A stretch of 64,000 bases of DNA from assembly GCA_951799425.1 (NCBI GenBank), contig OX637391.1, forward strand, positions 18,462,551 to 18,526,550. Direction: 5' to 3'. The notes under the pieces were generated by a model, which ran no database searches, was not told where the DNA came from, and saw only the letters and a program-made list of their open reading frames with translations. This DNA comes from Ilex aquifolium (taxonomy: Eukaryota; Streptophyta; Magnoliopsida; Aquifoliales; Aquifoliaceae). This document shows positions 55,554 through 64,000 of this stretch, one piece after another; the stretch's first letter is position 1, and every line of letters starts with the position of its first letter. The position numbers and the translations under genes are program-made.

Positions 55554-56756
55554 AAAAACTATATTTGAAATCCGATCTCGGATGGAGTAGGATCAATAAA
55601 ATCCTCATCATTAAAAATTTCTTTATCTTGTCTGTAAATTCCATGGGGAATTTGATTATGAGAAGTTTTTATACCTTCAATTATGGGTTCTTTACCTTTT
55701 CTTCGATTTAAGACCGAAGAAGTAGATCTTCTTATAGGAGTAGAATAATCTGAAGAAGTTTCTGATTTATCAAAGATTTTTAAACTAGAGAAATTATTTC
55801 TAGCAAAAGATATCAAAACATCACCCTGGGTTGACTGGGTAATTTGAGTTATTTCTTCATTTATCTCTGGTTTTTTATGAACCACTGATTCCAATTTCCA
55901 GGTTTCTGGAAACTGAATTTCTGACCATTTAATGGTTTTAGGAATTTCAATTTTATTCTTAATTGCATTAGTTTCAATTAAAGTTGTTTTACCTTTATGA
56001 TTATGAAGCTTAGCTTCGGGACTTAAAGTGTTCATAACTTTATAATAGACTCTATATATAAAAGTCATTATATCAGTTCCTTCTTTGAAATTATAACCAA
56101 AGGTTTTAATATTGCATGTTAAAACATCCAAAATATTTTTATCAGTTAAAGAAACAGATAGATCTGGAAAACAGTTAAAATAAACAGGGCCAGTACTTAA
56201 ACTAGACTGCATAACTCCCATTAAGGATTGATCAAAAGCAAGACACCTAGCGTCTCTTAAAGTTAACAAAAAAGAGGAATTACACCCTTTAAGGGTCAAA
56301 GGTTTTAAAGCAACTTGGACCAAACCGATATGTAAAAATTTATAATTTTCTTGAGTCTTTAAGACTTCTCGTTCAGTTAATAGTTGAAGAATATCTCCAT
56401 TTTGATCAAAAGGAACAGTCCTTTCAATCGTTTTAATTGTCAAACTCGATTTAAAATCAAAAGTACCAATATTATAGATTTTCTTAGTGGGGTACTGGGG
56501 TATATCCCAGTTCTGCAATTTATTTTCAATATCAGAGAATTCTATTTCTTCCATATTTTTAACATAATCTTCTTTATGATTATTTTTAAATTTAAAAAGA
56601 CTTAGTGCCATAGAGGTAGACTCGAAAGTGTTTCTGTTGACTCATATGCTTTACTATTACCATCATCTAGTTGCAAGTGTAATATGTCTTTTAATTCTAC
56701 TACAGTACCATTATCAGGAATATTATTACCATAATTCTAGCATAATGACCTCCCAA
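55031..56756 (-). repeat. Viral inverted arm, right
   Basis: Partner of 49882-51607. It ends at the right TA repeat. Confidence 0.92.
55559..56611 (-). CDS. Caulimovirid movement protein, right copy (fossil)
   Basis: 350 residues, identical in translation to the copy at 50027-51079. It starts 145 bases from the right edge of the array, so this copy has lost its own leader, primer site and promoter context. It is followed by the polyprotein after five bases, the same spacing as in the left copy. Confidence 0.87.
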   Translation of the reverse strand: MALSLFKFKNNHKEDYVKNMEEIEFSDIENKLQNWDIPQYPTKKIYNIGTFDFKSSLTIKTIERTVPFDQNGDILQLLTEREVLKTQENYKFLHIGLVQVALKPLTLKGCNSSFLLTLRDARCLAFDQSLMGVMQSSLSTGPVYFNCFPDLSVSLTDKNILDVLTCNIKTFGYNFKEGTDIMTFIYRVYYKVMNTLSPEAKLHNHKGKTTLIETNAIKNKIEIPKTIKWSEIQFPETWKLESVVHKKPEINEEITQITQSTQGDVLISFARNNFSSLKIFDKSETSSDYSTPIRRSTSSVLNRRKGKEPIIEGIKTSHNQIPHGIYRQDKEIFNDEDFIDPTPSEIGFQI

Positions 56757-56836
56757 TTATATATATATATATGTATATGTATGTATATATTAAGTACATA
56801 ATTTTTAACTTAGTCATTTGAATTTGATCTATGTAG

Positions 56837-58655
56837 TGCTTATGAATTAGAAGAAAGTTCATTTACGAGTTTTGGAGTTGCTTCTCAAACATGTGTATCG
56901 GAAGTTCGACATTCACTCGGGAGTATGACGACAAAATGTTCTCATTGTTCAGCCTTACACTGGAAGGATGAAAAATTAGCCATTTCAACTTCATCACGTG
57001 TTTTGTTTGGAACATGTTGTTTGCAAGGAAAGATTAGGTTACCTTCACTTTTTACACCCCCTTCAGCACTTAAAGAATTGTATGATGACAATGATGATAA
57101 ATCAAAGTCGTTTCGGCAACATGTATGAGAATATAATGTAACTAATGCTTTTACGAATCTTGGTGCTACATTGGATCCAAGATTACTAAGTAGAAGGGGT
57201 CCTACATCATTCACTATCCATGGAGAATTACGTCATCGAACAGGATCGCTCATATCACAAGGAGGTCATGAACCAATGTATAGTCAATTGTACATTTATG
57301 ATCCTAATTCAGCTTTAGATTTTCTCAGTAGCAGAAGTCCCCAGTTGCAAAGGGATGTTTTGAAAATTATTCGAGACTGTTTGTCTCATGTAAATCCATT
57401 CCCAGATAAATTTCATCAAGCTTATGAGATTTTAAGTTAATCAGAATTGGCAGGTCAAAGTTTACCTGCTTATCTTCGTTATAATCCAACACTAGATAGA
57501 CGGCGATATAATCTCCCTACGACAAATGAGCTTGCAGTAATATTACCCGGAGATAGAAGTGAGTCAAGTGGTATGAGAGATATTGTTTTACATCTGAGAG
57601 GAAATAATGAATTGTTGTAGATCAATGAATGCCACCCAGCATATTTACCATTGCATTATGTATTATGTTCCCTTACGGCGAGCTTGGATGGGAACCTGAG
57701 TTGAGGCAGTGGGACCCTTCTGTTATTTACTGTTATCGTTTGTTTGAACATCTAACTGAATATTCAACAATTTTTTTTGGGAGGGGGGGGGGGGGAATTA
57801 TTCCAAAAGTGTTTAGTAGATGATTGGGCCTCAACGGAACAAAATTGGTTGACATACTATAAGCTTAATCAAGCAAAACTCCATGCAGAACTTTACAAAG
57901 GCCTTACAGATGTTTGTGCAGATGAGCTGGGTCCTGAACAAATTGGTCAACGGATGATTTTGTCATCTTCCTTCACTGGGAGCGCAAGACATATGTTTGA
58001 AATCTTTCAAGATTCAATGGCTATTACACAATACAATCAACACCCATATATATTTCTCACCATGACCGTAAATCCCAATTGGCCTGAAATTTCTTCAGCT
58101 ATATTATCGCATCAAACAGTTTATGACCATTTTGATTTAGTTGCCCGAGTTTTTGAGTTAAAGAGAAAATTTTTGATGAAGGAGATAGAAACGAAACAAC
58201 TATTTGGAAAAAAAGTAGCACATGTTTTTACAATCGAATTCCAAAAACGGGGTTTGCCACATATGCATGCACTTTTGTTCCTTCATGGGCCGGACAAAGC
58301 ACGAACATGTGCCCAGGTAGACAATCTGGAATGCGCTGAATTTCCAGATTCTTACGATAATCCTATTTTTTTTTATACAATCAAGAGTTGCATGATATAT
58401 GGATCATGTGGTACCCGAAATCCGAATGCATCATGTATGAAAAATGGACATTTTAATTATTCTATTCTTTTTGATACAATCAAGAGTTGCATGTTTAAGA
58501 TTATCAAGAATAATATTGCAGCAACGAATAATAACATGAACATTTTAATTATTCTATTTCTCTTATTGTTGTTGGTGTGTTGTTGTTATTATTCTTACAC
58601 TATTAGATCACACGTGTTAGTAAAAAAAATATTTTATTCTTGTAATATTGGTTAA
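56837..58655 (+). pseudogene. Helitron Rep (HUH) region, 3' exon
   Basis: Helitron Rep nicks and joins single-stranded DNA during rolling-circle transposition. After an AG at 56835-56836 the frame reads AYELEESSFTSFGVASQTCV and a Cys pair (CSHCSALHW...CCLQGKIRLP). Helitron N-terminal domain text follows (PTSFTIHGELRHR, PYGELGWEPELR, EQNWLTYYKLNQAKLHAEL, QRMILSSSFTGSARHMFEIF) and then the HUH core EFQKRGLPHMHALLFLHG, with HMH at 58260-58268. The start phase (2) fits the exon ending at 48920. In-frame stops at 57126, 57438 and near 57618 and frame changes near 57665 and at a 13-G run (57783-57795) make it a pseudogene. The catalytic tyrosines and the helicase domain were not found. Confidence 0.85.
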
Positions 58656-58901
58656 CTGTTGCTAATTTTATTATTATCAATTTAATTTGTAACTTTCATA
58701 TTATGTATAGATAACATGGAATGCCCTTCTATCTATGTACATCATAGTATGCATTTGACAGTATCAAACACAAACATAGTAGATAAATTTGAAAATGATT
58801 CTTTTGAAGATGGAACCCCAATCTCAGAGTTTGGGTTGAAAAAAATTAGATTATGTCGTATGCAGTAAAACGTAGGGAAAAACATAAGTGAAGATTATAT
58901 T

Positions 58902-59351
58902 ATGCAGAAAATAGCAGAGACTCTTCCCACCACCTGGGATTATGCAAAGGAAAAAAATTTCAATCACGACCGACCAACTTGTGCAGTACGATTTATACAA
59001 TTATTTGCGGAAGCGGAGCGCAATATCCATCCATTGTGGATACAATTTGAGACAGAGAAAATGGATCCACAATCAAGTGTCATTGACCATATAAAAAAGA
59101 AAGATTTATTATTTTATGAACTGAAACAAAAAATTTTCGGTCCGAATAATCCAATTATGTTGTATGCTGTTGTTAGCACACTTCCATCTTCTTGGCCGAT
59201 TGACTTCATTCATACGAAGTTCGAGAATGACTTCCTAGATATGATAGAATTGGAAGATCTGTTAGAGGATATCGAAAATGACTTAATTTATTTACGAGCA
59301 TTAGAAGACGTTGAGGCTCAACTGACAAACAATGAACATCAGAACCTATGA
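58902..59351 (+). CDS. Unrecognised 149-aa frame inside the Helitron
   Basis: It lies where a Pif1-type helicase would be expected but does not resemble one. The frame is free of stops and predicted helical, with acidic text at its end (MIELEDLLEDIENDLIYLRALEDVEAQL) and a Trp/Pro-rich middle (LPSSWPIDFIHTKF). A preceding stretch (58710-58870) has related composition in open frames. It could be a captured host fragment, since Helitrons often carry such pieces, or a remnant of another element. I do not recognise it. Confidence 0.35.
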   Translation: MQKIAETLPTTWDYAKEKNFNHDRPTCAVRFIQLFAEAERNIHPLWIQFETEKMDPQSSVIDHIKKKDLLFYELKQKIFGPNNPIMLYAVVSTLPSSWPIDFIHTKFENDFLDMIELEDLLEDIENDLIYLRALEDVEAQLTNNEHQNL

Positions 59352-59768
59352 AGCAATACTTTTCAGGTAAATATGTTTTTTCGATCTTTTTATTATTTGA
59401 ATGTGGATGAATTGAAAAAAATATTTGTATGTTTTTAGAGAATGGAAAAACATCTAAATATAATTTTTTTTTTACAGGTTGTATTCATTCTTTTGGAAGC
59501 TGGTGAAATTTCAAATGGCAAAACTTATTTTTTTTACAACATTTGTGAACTTATTTTTATTATATATATGATTGCATTTGTGGGCAGTTTTTTGTTTGAG
59601 ATATTTATTACTTGGGTGGATTGAGTTATAATTATGTTATGTTTTGAATTGATTTTATTGATTTCATTTATTGTTTAAAGATTGTAAATTTGATTTGGTT
59701 CTGTCAGTATTTGTTTTTTCCTGATGTTGCTTTGGAGAATTTTTTGTTCATTTTTTATGAGTAACGCA
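59352..59768 (+). other. Helitron 3' non-coding region
   Basis: T-rich text leading to the terminal hairpin. One weak 60-codon frame at 59442 looks hydrophobic by composition and is not supported. Confidence 0.5.
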
Positions 59769-59796
59769 GTGCCTTCAGGCACGGGCAATTACTAGT
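59769..59796 (+). other. Helitron 3' terminus (hairpin + CTAG|T)
   Basis: A five-base-pair stem with TTCA loop, nine bases, CTAG, then host T. This defines the right end of the 14.1-kb Helitron. Confidence 0.9.
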
Positions 59797-60075
59797 AATA
59801 TTATAAACGATCTAATCAATCTATTTAATAAAATAAAAATTAGTAATTGTATAATATAATTAGATGTGCAAATGCCTAAAAGTGTCGAAGAGATATCAAA
59901 ATAAATGACAAATTGGGTATTTAAAAACTTATAAAATAAATCAATAATTAAAATATGAATTAATTATTTGACACATAATTTATTATTTAATTTAATTATA
60001 CATATAATTCATACTTTCTATAAAAATAATATTATTTAAATTTATTTACGTGCAACGCATGACGTGCAATACTAG

Positions 60076-61065
60076 TAAAATAAAGGATTTGTTAGCACTA
60101 CAGATCGTTTGAATCAAATTGACTTGTTTTACAATTTATATTTTAATCTTCTAACCATGATAAATATTTTAACCATATTTAGCTTTTAATCACAATAAAT
60201 ATTTTAGCTACATAAAATATTTGGACCCAAGTAAAAAATAATAGTGTTATGCATGGGATATCTCAGTTCTTTAGGCAAACATTCAGAATTCTGACAAAGT
60301 ATTGCAATAAATTGGTTTTAACATCTCTTCGTTCGTTTCTATGACATGAAGCTTAATGAATGTAAGCTTGCAATAAATTAACCTTTTTTGGCCAACAGAC
60401 CTAATAGCTGATCACTTGTACATATTCAATGGGATCCACAGTCCACTATATTTAAATAGATCCCATACAAATGCATGGTGAATGACTACAATCGAATAAT
60501 CTTTTTTTTTAAAAAAAAAAAGTGAATTGGAGGGATCTGGACCCCGCAAATCGAATTATTAATATAATTAAATATTGATTTTAATTAGCACATGTTCGCC
60601 TTAAAGCACACAACTACTTCAATAAACTTGACGATTCTCATGTTATTCTTGATATGATATCTTTTTCTTCCTTTTCTTTTTTGTATTTCTTTTTATATCA
60701 AGTCCAACAATCAAACACCATGCTTAGAGGTTCTATGGATGATCCTAAAACTTATCAGTGTTGCGTTTGGAAGTAGAATTTCCAAAATTTTCCATGGTGT
60801 ATTATAAAAAAACAAAGCAACATCTCCCCTGAAAGTTTAAAAAAAAACCCACTTTATAATTTTTTTCTATCTCTAACAAAAAATCAATCAGTAAAAATTT
60901 ATATAGATCATATGAAATTTTCCATGGAATCGTTGGCATAGAGAATTTTGTCATTTAAAAAAAAAAGGTGTTTTGGATGTAGCCCATAAGCATATGTACT
61001 TTTTGAAATCTGACATAAAATATTGCATACAACTAAATATTAGAAAGAAAAAAAAATCGATAAAC
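60076..61065. other. AT-rich spacer, no gene seen
   Basis: No coding region or delimitable repeat is visible. Confidence 0.5.
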
Positions 61066-61310
61066 CAGAAACCATTTAATCCAAAGGACCTAAAGCAGTA
61101 CTAAATCTCAATAAACTGATTCATCCATAATATCCTTAGTCAATCACTTCGTAAACAGTAAAGAATACCACCATGCAACCATGAATAACAATAACAAAGA
61201 GAGACACAGGAACACGCCTCAAAAAGCATTGAAGGGAAAACCATGGGAAACTGTGCTGTAAAACCCAAAAAAAACAGTGCTTTGGGTCCTTTGGATTAAA
61301 ATGGTTTCAG
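61066..61310. mobile_element. Foldback element with arms of about 35 bp
   Basis: Cagaaaccatttaatccaaagg at 61066-61087 and its continuation to 61101 pair with 61277-61310 read in reverse. The loop is about 175 bp and non-coding. MITE-like; no target-site duplication was identified. Confidence 0.6.
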
Positions 61311-61861
61311 ATGATCAATTACAACAAGCTGACTTGGATGCTGTACACAATTTTGCATCAACATTAGGCTTGCTTTTTTGAATCTCAATTTCAAGGCGGG
61401 GCGAGAAGAGGTCGTGCCTGCTTCTTGAAGGAATACCTTTCCTCGTACTAGAAAAAATAACAGTCACTTGGTAATAAACATCTAAATCTTTCTGTCATGA
61501 AAACATGTCAGAAACTTACTGAAAAAAAAAATAAATAAAAAATCTCAGAATGGAACTACAATTGCATGTAATTATGTTCCTTTTTGAAATCGAAATTGAT
61601 TAAATTTAAGAGTTGAAACGTTCCAAAGTAAAAGACTTGATCTGAAACATGAAAAAAGAAAAGAAAAAAGTATGACCATATGAAATGGATGCTTGTAATT
61701 CATGTAGCTGCCTAGTTGGCTTGCAATCCCTTTAGCAAGAAAATAAACCATTGTCGTGGTTTTATGATTCAACTACTCGAGGCAAAGCGCTCCGGCCTTG
61801 ATTTGAGTATTGACAAAACTCGCCTTTGACCCCATAAAAATGGCCACTAAATTAATATTAT
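61311..61861. other. Spacer with a possible terminal exon on the minus strand
   Basis: 61447-61315 (minus) is open for about 43 codons after TTTTCTAG (TRKGIPSRSRHDLFSPRLEI) and ends in TGA. No partner exon is recognised, so this stays a possibility only. Confidence 0.25.
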
Positions 61862-62359
61862 TGATGGACCATATTTTGCATCAAAGGAGAGGGTCCCACA
61901 TCACATGAGTATATCATAATAGGATTCAAGATTTATCTTCTCAAGACAACTCAGAGCTGACAGCCTTATTGATTGCCAATTGGAGTCGAGCACAATTTTT
62001 AATACCTGCAGAGACATATCTTAAGGTGGTATCAACTCAAGAAGTACGACCTCTCCACGGTAACTCTCCACTTTCTTTATAAAGATGGGTGAAGACCCAA
62101 TGGTAGGAGGGCCTCAAGTATGAGCACCTCGGCTCCATACTCCACACACACACCTATATTATTTTCCTAGTTTTGTACACTAGCATATTCATGTGTTGAT
62201 TGCAATACTAACTTAGGCATCGGAGGGGCCTCCCCTGGCGCTATGTCGGGGGTCCCTCTAACCTCTCTTTGATTTTGTAGCTCATGGATTTGGTGATACT
62301 CGATGACCAGGGGTGCACCTCAACTCATTTCATTGATTGTGCAAATTTTTGCCCGTACA
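61862..62359 (+). repeat. LTR of another Tat-type gypsy element (plus orientation)
   Basis: About 500 bp ending gcccgtaca, with TATA-like ctttataaag near 62075 and the U5 phrase ctaacttaggcatcggaggg that parallels the young Tat LTR. The left edge (TGATGGACC at 61862) is tentative. Only this LTR and the start of the leader are present before unrelated sequence begins. Confidence 0.65.
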
Positions 62360-62361
62360 AT

Positions 62362-62376
62362 TTGGCGCCGCCTGTG
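62362..62376 (+). other. Primer-binding site after the plus-strand LTR
   Basis: TTGGCGCCGCCTGTG, one base different from the primer sites of the two other Tat elements in the window. Confidence 0.75.
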
Positions 62377-62745
62377 AGAAACGAAGCAAGTGTGTCCTCA
62401 AAATCTTTGTATCTCCAGTCCATGAGCACTGCCTAGTCCTTGTTATTATTCGTCCATCCTCGTACCTTCAGACTTGTTCAATACATGAAGCTTGGATTCA
62501 ATTTTCTTGTGTCTATGGTACTCGGTCTTTGCTGCAAAATGATTGACTACACTAGTTCAATCTTGCAAAACCCCACCATAAAGAAATGGTACACACAAAA
62601 AGGACATGCCATGGACTTTTTACAGTAAGTTGTGTTGACTTGTCCTCTAGTGCAAGGGGACATCCTGCCACTACAATGCTCAGTCCCTATCAAAGCTAGT
62701 GCATGGGAGAATTCCTGCAATGAATAGAGATAGCGATCCGCTGAG
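62377..62745. other. Leader-like stretch, no gene seen
   Basis: It lies between the plus-strand primer site and the next LTR, with no gag text. It is probably the interrupted leader of the plus-strand element. Confidence 0.4.
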
Positions 62746-63435
62746 TGATGAACCTGAAACAACCAAAAGGTTAGGAAAGGGGCCGGGTGAACACCCAGCT
62801 GATCCCCTCCGAAGCTTAAATCAGTAGGCGTTGGAGGCTTTAGCACAATTTTTCTCAGTTTAGTTTGCGTACCTTTGTTCATCTTTCTGAGGAGTATTTA
62901 TACCTAGACTAGCAATGAGTGCATGAGCTTTGAGTCTCTTCACGACATTTAATGACTTGCACTCTTATATATGCACGATGAGTGTCATCCACTCAGATTC
63001 TTATGACTGATTCACTCAGGCGATAGAATGATTGCTCGGGGCACGCTGAGTACTTATAACCCTATCTCTGGTCATTTAAGTACATCTGATCGGTGCTTGA
63101 CACCTATTCCCGAGTGTTTACTGCTCGGGACCAAAGACCTCGGGGTTTCCCGAGAACATCGGGTCAGCGTAATAGCCATTAATGCTTTGTAATGATGCCT
63201 ATCAGTGCGGGTCTCGAGGACACAGAGGCTCATTAATAGTCCTGTCACAGTCACTCAAGTTCTCATTAATGAGCAGTCACATCCTCTTTAATGTTGGGTT
63301 CAATCGGCTATCCTCGGCTTCTCTGAGTCATTACTCCTCGGCGCCTTCTCCCGGCGCTTTTTGAATTCCATAACGGCTGCATCTATCCATGTGTCAGCTT
63401 GGGGGCTGCTGAGCCGCCTGACGTCCCCGTCAACT
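62746..63435 (-). repeat. 3' LTR of a minus-strand Tat-type element at the window edge
   Basis: About 690 bp. On the minus strand it starts TGACGGGGACG after a polypurine tract (63436-63450, minus strand GGCTGGGGGGCAGT). It contains ctgatttaagcttcggagg, the recurring U5 phrase, and ends ...aggttcatca near 62746. The body of the element continues right of the window. Confidence 0.65.
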
Positions 63436-63809
63436 GCCCCCCAGCCTCCATTTTCCTTGCGACGTGGGACAAGTGGCGCATGGGGGGTGGAGGCTTCCTG
63501 AGCACGCTTGGATTATAGGGGCGGTTACTTGCAAGTCTGGCGCTGTTTTTTTCAAATTTCCACTTGATGATCTGCCTCTTCGATTCCCGCCCTGTTGCAG
63601 TGTATAAATAGGGGATTGCTTGGCTGTTTATAGACTTTGAATCCTCAAATTCTTGATCAACAATCAACTCTCGAGCGCTTCTTTACTCCTCCGCGCGACC
63701 ATTCTTATTCCCTCGAGCACTTCCTTCGAAGATCTTCAGCCTATAAGTACTTCCCACAATTTCTCCTTCATCTTCCCATTCTTCTTCTACATTTCTTCAA
63801 AACTTATCT

Positions 63810-63995
63810 ATGGCTAGAATACGAAGAATCTTAGTGAAAGAAACTGTTAGGCCTAGGGATACTGGTAGGTTGAGGAGAACCGAAGTAAAATATAGTAATC
63901 TCCAATGTTTTAGGGCTAGGTACAACATTCCTGAGCTTGTTTATACATTCGTCTTCGATTCTAGGTTCCACATGACTGATATAGGGAGTGTATAA
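63810..63995 (+). CDS. Start of an antisense ORF of the edge Tat-type element
   Basis: Begins MARIRRILVKETVRPRDTGR and reaches LQCFRARYNIPELVY, which parallels LAFRTKYQIPDDVEI in the antisense ORF of the 6971-17306 element. It lies on the strand opposite the LTR's reading direction and 375 bases past the polypurine tract, the same relative place as in the other Tat elements. It has run into a stop just before the window end (at 63993), which may be a first exon boundary or a break. Confidence 0.5.
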   Translation: MARIRRILVKETVRPRDTGRLRRTEVKYSNLQCFRARYNIPELVYTFVFDSRFHMTDIGSV

Positions 63996-64000
63996 CTCAT

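Larger units (their letters stand above)
48990..56756. mobile_element. Endogenous caulimovirid (pararetrovirus) array, rearranged
   Basis: A viral fossil block flanked on both sides by TA repeats (48974-48990 and 56757-56771), which are reported integration sites for several plant endogenous pararetroviruses. It consists of a plus-oriented unit (48990-52492) and a minus-oriented unit (52493-56756) joined tail to tail at AAGCTT text. They share 1726-bp inverted arms. Family Caulimoviridae: 30K-type movement protein, CCHC finger, protease, RT and RNase H but no integrase, tRNA-iMet primer site, and a 35S-like promoter. Near-identity of the repeats implies a young insertion. The array is broken: neither unit looks like a complete genome. 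Confidence 0.9.
45687..59795 (+). mobile_element. Larger Helitron with Rep gene, carrying a viral insertion
   Basis: The 3' end is a classic Helitron terminus: hairpin GTGCC-TTCA-GGCAC at 59769-59782, nine bases, then CTAG at 59792-59795 and host T. The 5' end is 45687 (tttatataataaag, where TC has become TT) after host A. Joining the flanks gives the text found uninterrupted near 43852-43872, so insertion was precise between A and T without duplication, as Helitrons do. It holds a multi-exon Rep gene with an HUH motif. No helicase domain was found. About 7.8 kb of its 14.1 kb is the caulimovirid array. Coding parts have several stops. Confidence 0.9.
45351..60075 (+). mobile_element. Non-autonomous Helitron split by a larger Helitron
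   Basis: The left piece, 45351-45686, starts TCTATACTACTTATAAAG after a host A. The right piece, 59796-60075, ends gtgcaatactag followed by host T, with gtgcaacgcatgacgtgc before it. Together they form a Helitron of about 620 bp related to 43527-44150. Everything between is a later insertion. Confidence 0.82.

Noticed and set aside
58380-58655. Membrane-like C-terminal tail after the Helitron Rep frame
   Set aside because: The hydrophobic tail comes from T-rich decayed or intronic sequence, not from a Rep domain.

Overview
The window is a repeat-dense piece of a flowering-plant nuclear genome, most likely a eudicot. Nearly everything in it is transposable-element or viral sequence of plant type: an L1-type LINE with a DUF4283 ORF1, Ty3/gypsy elements of the Tat and chromovirus lineages, Helitrons, foldback MITEs and a caulimovirid fossil. 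The only host gene I can support is a small two-exon TIR-domain gene on the minus strand (29432-30790).

Left part (1-26100). A LINE whose 5' part lies inverted in front of its 3' part ends in a poly(A) tail at 5100. A candidate copia-type solo LTR follows (5302-6352). Next comes an old, heavily decayed chromovirus-like gypsy element (about 6434-25865). It was later hit twice: a young Tat-type gypsy element (6971-17306, TSD tttac, two 743-bp LTRs differing at 6 sites) sits in its 5' LTR, and a 2.1-kb solo LTR (21058-23172, TSD gtttg) sits in its reverse-transcriptase region.

Middle (26100-33860). A GGT/GGC minisatellite and GA/poly-G tracts lead to the TIR gene, followed by a cluster of foldback MITEs. 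A second Tat element in minus orientation (33860-43167; LTRs roughly 7% different) is inserted in one copy of a MITE family whose other copy lies a kilobase away.

Right part (43200-63995). This is a three-level nest. A small non-autonomous Helitron (45351-60075) was split by a larger Helitron (45687-59795) at an A/T site that can be checked against an uninterrupted relative at 43527-44150. The larger Helitron carries a multi-exon Rep gene with an HUH motif. A rearranged endogenous caulimovirid array (48990-56756) landed in a TA repeat inside one of that gene's introns. The viral array has 1726-bp inverted arms, a 475-bp direct repeat with a 35S-like promoter, and frames for movement protein and for coat/protease/RT/RNase H without integrase. 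The right edge holds an LTR plus primer-binding site of another Tat-type element and the LTR and antisense ORF start of one more in minus orientation.

A recurring theme is the antisense ORF between pol and the 3' LTR in all three Tat-type elements for which that region is visible. Ages are relative: LTR and repeat comparisons put the viral array and the 6971-17306 element as youngest, the 33860-43167 element as intermediate, and the chromovirus-like element and LINE as old. No tRNA, rRNA or CRISPR feature was seen.
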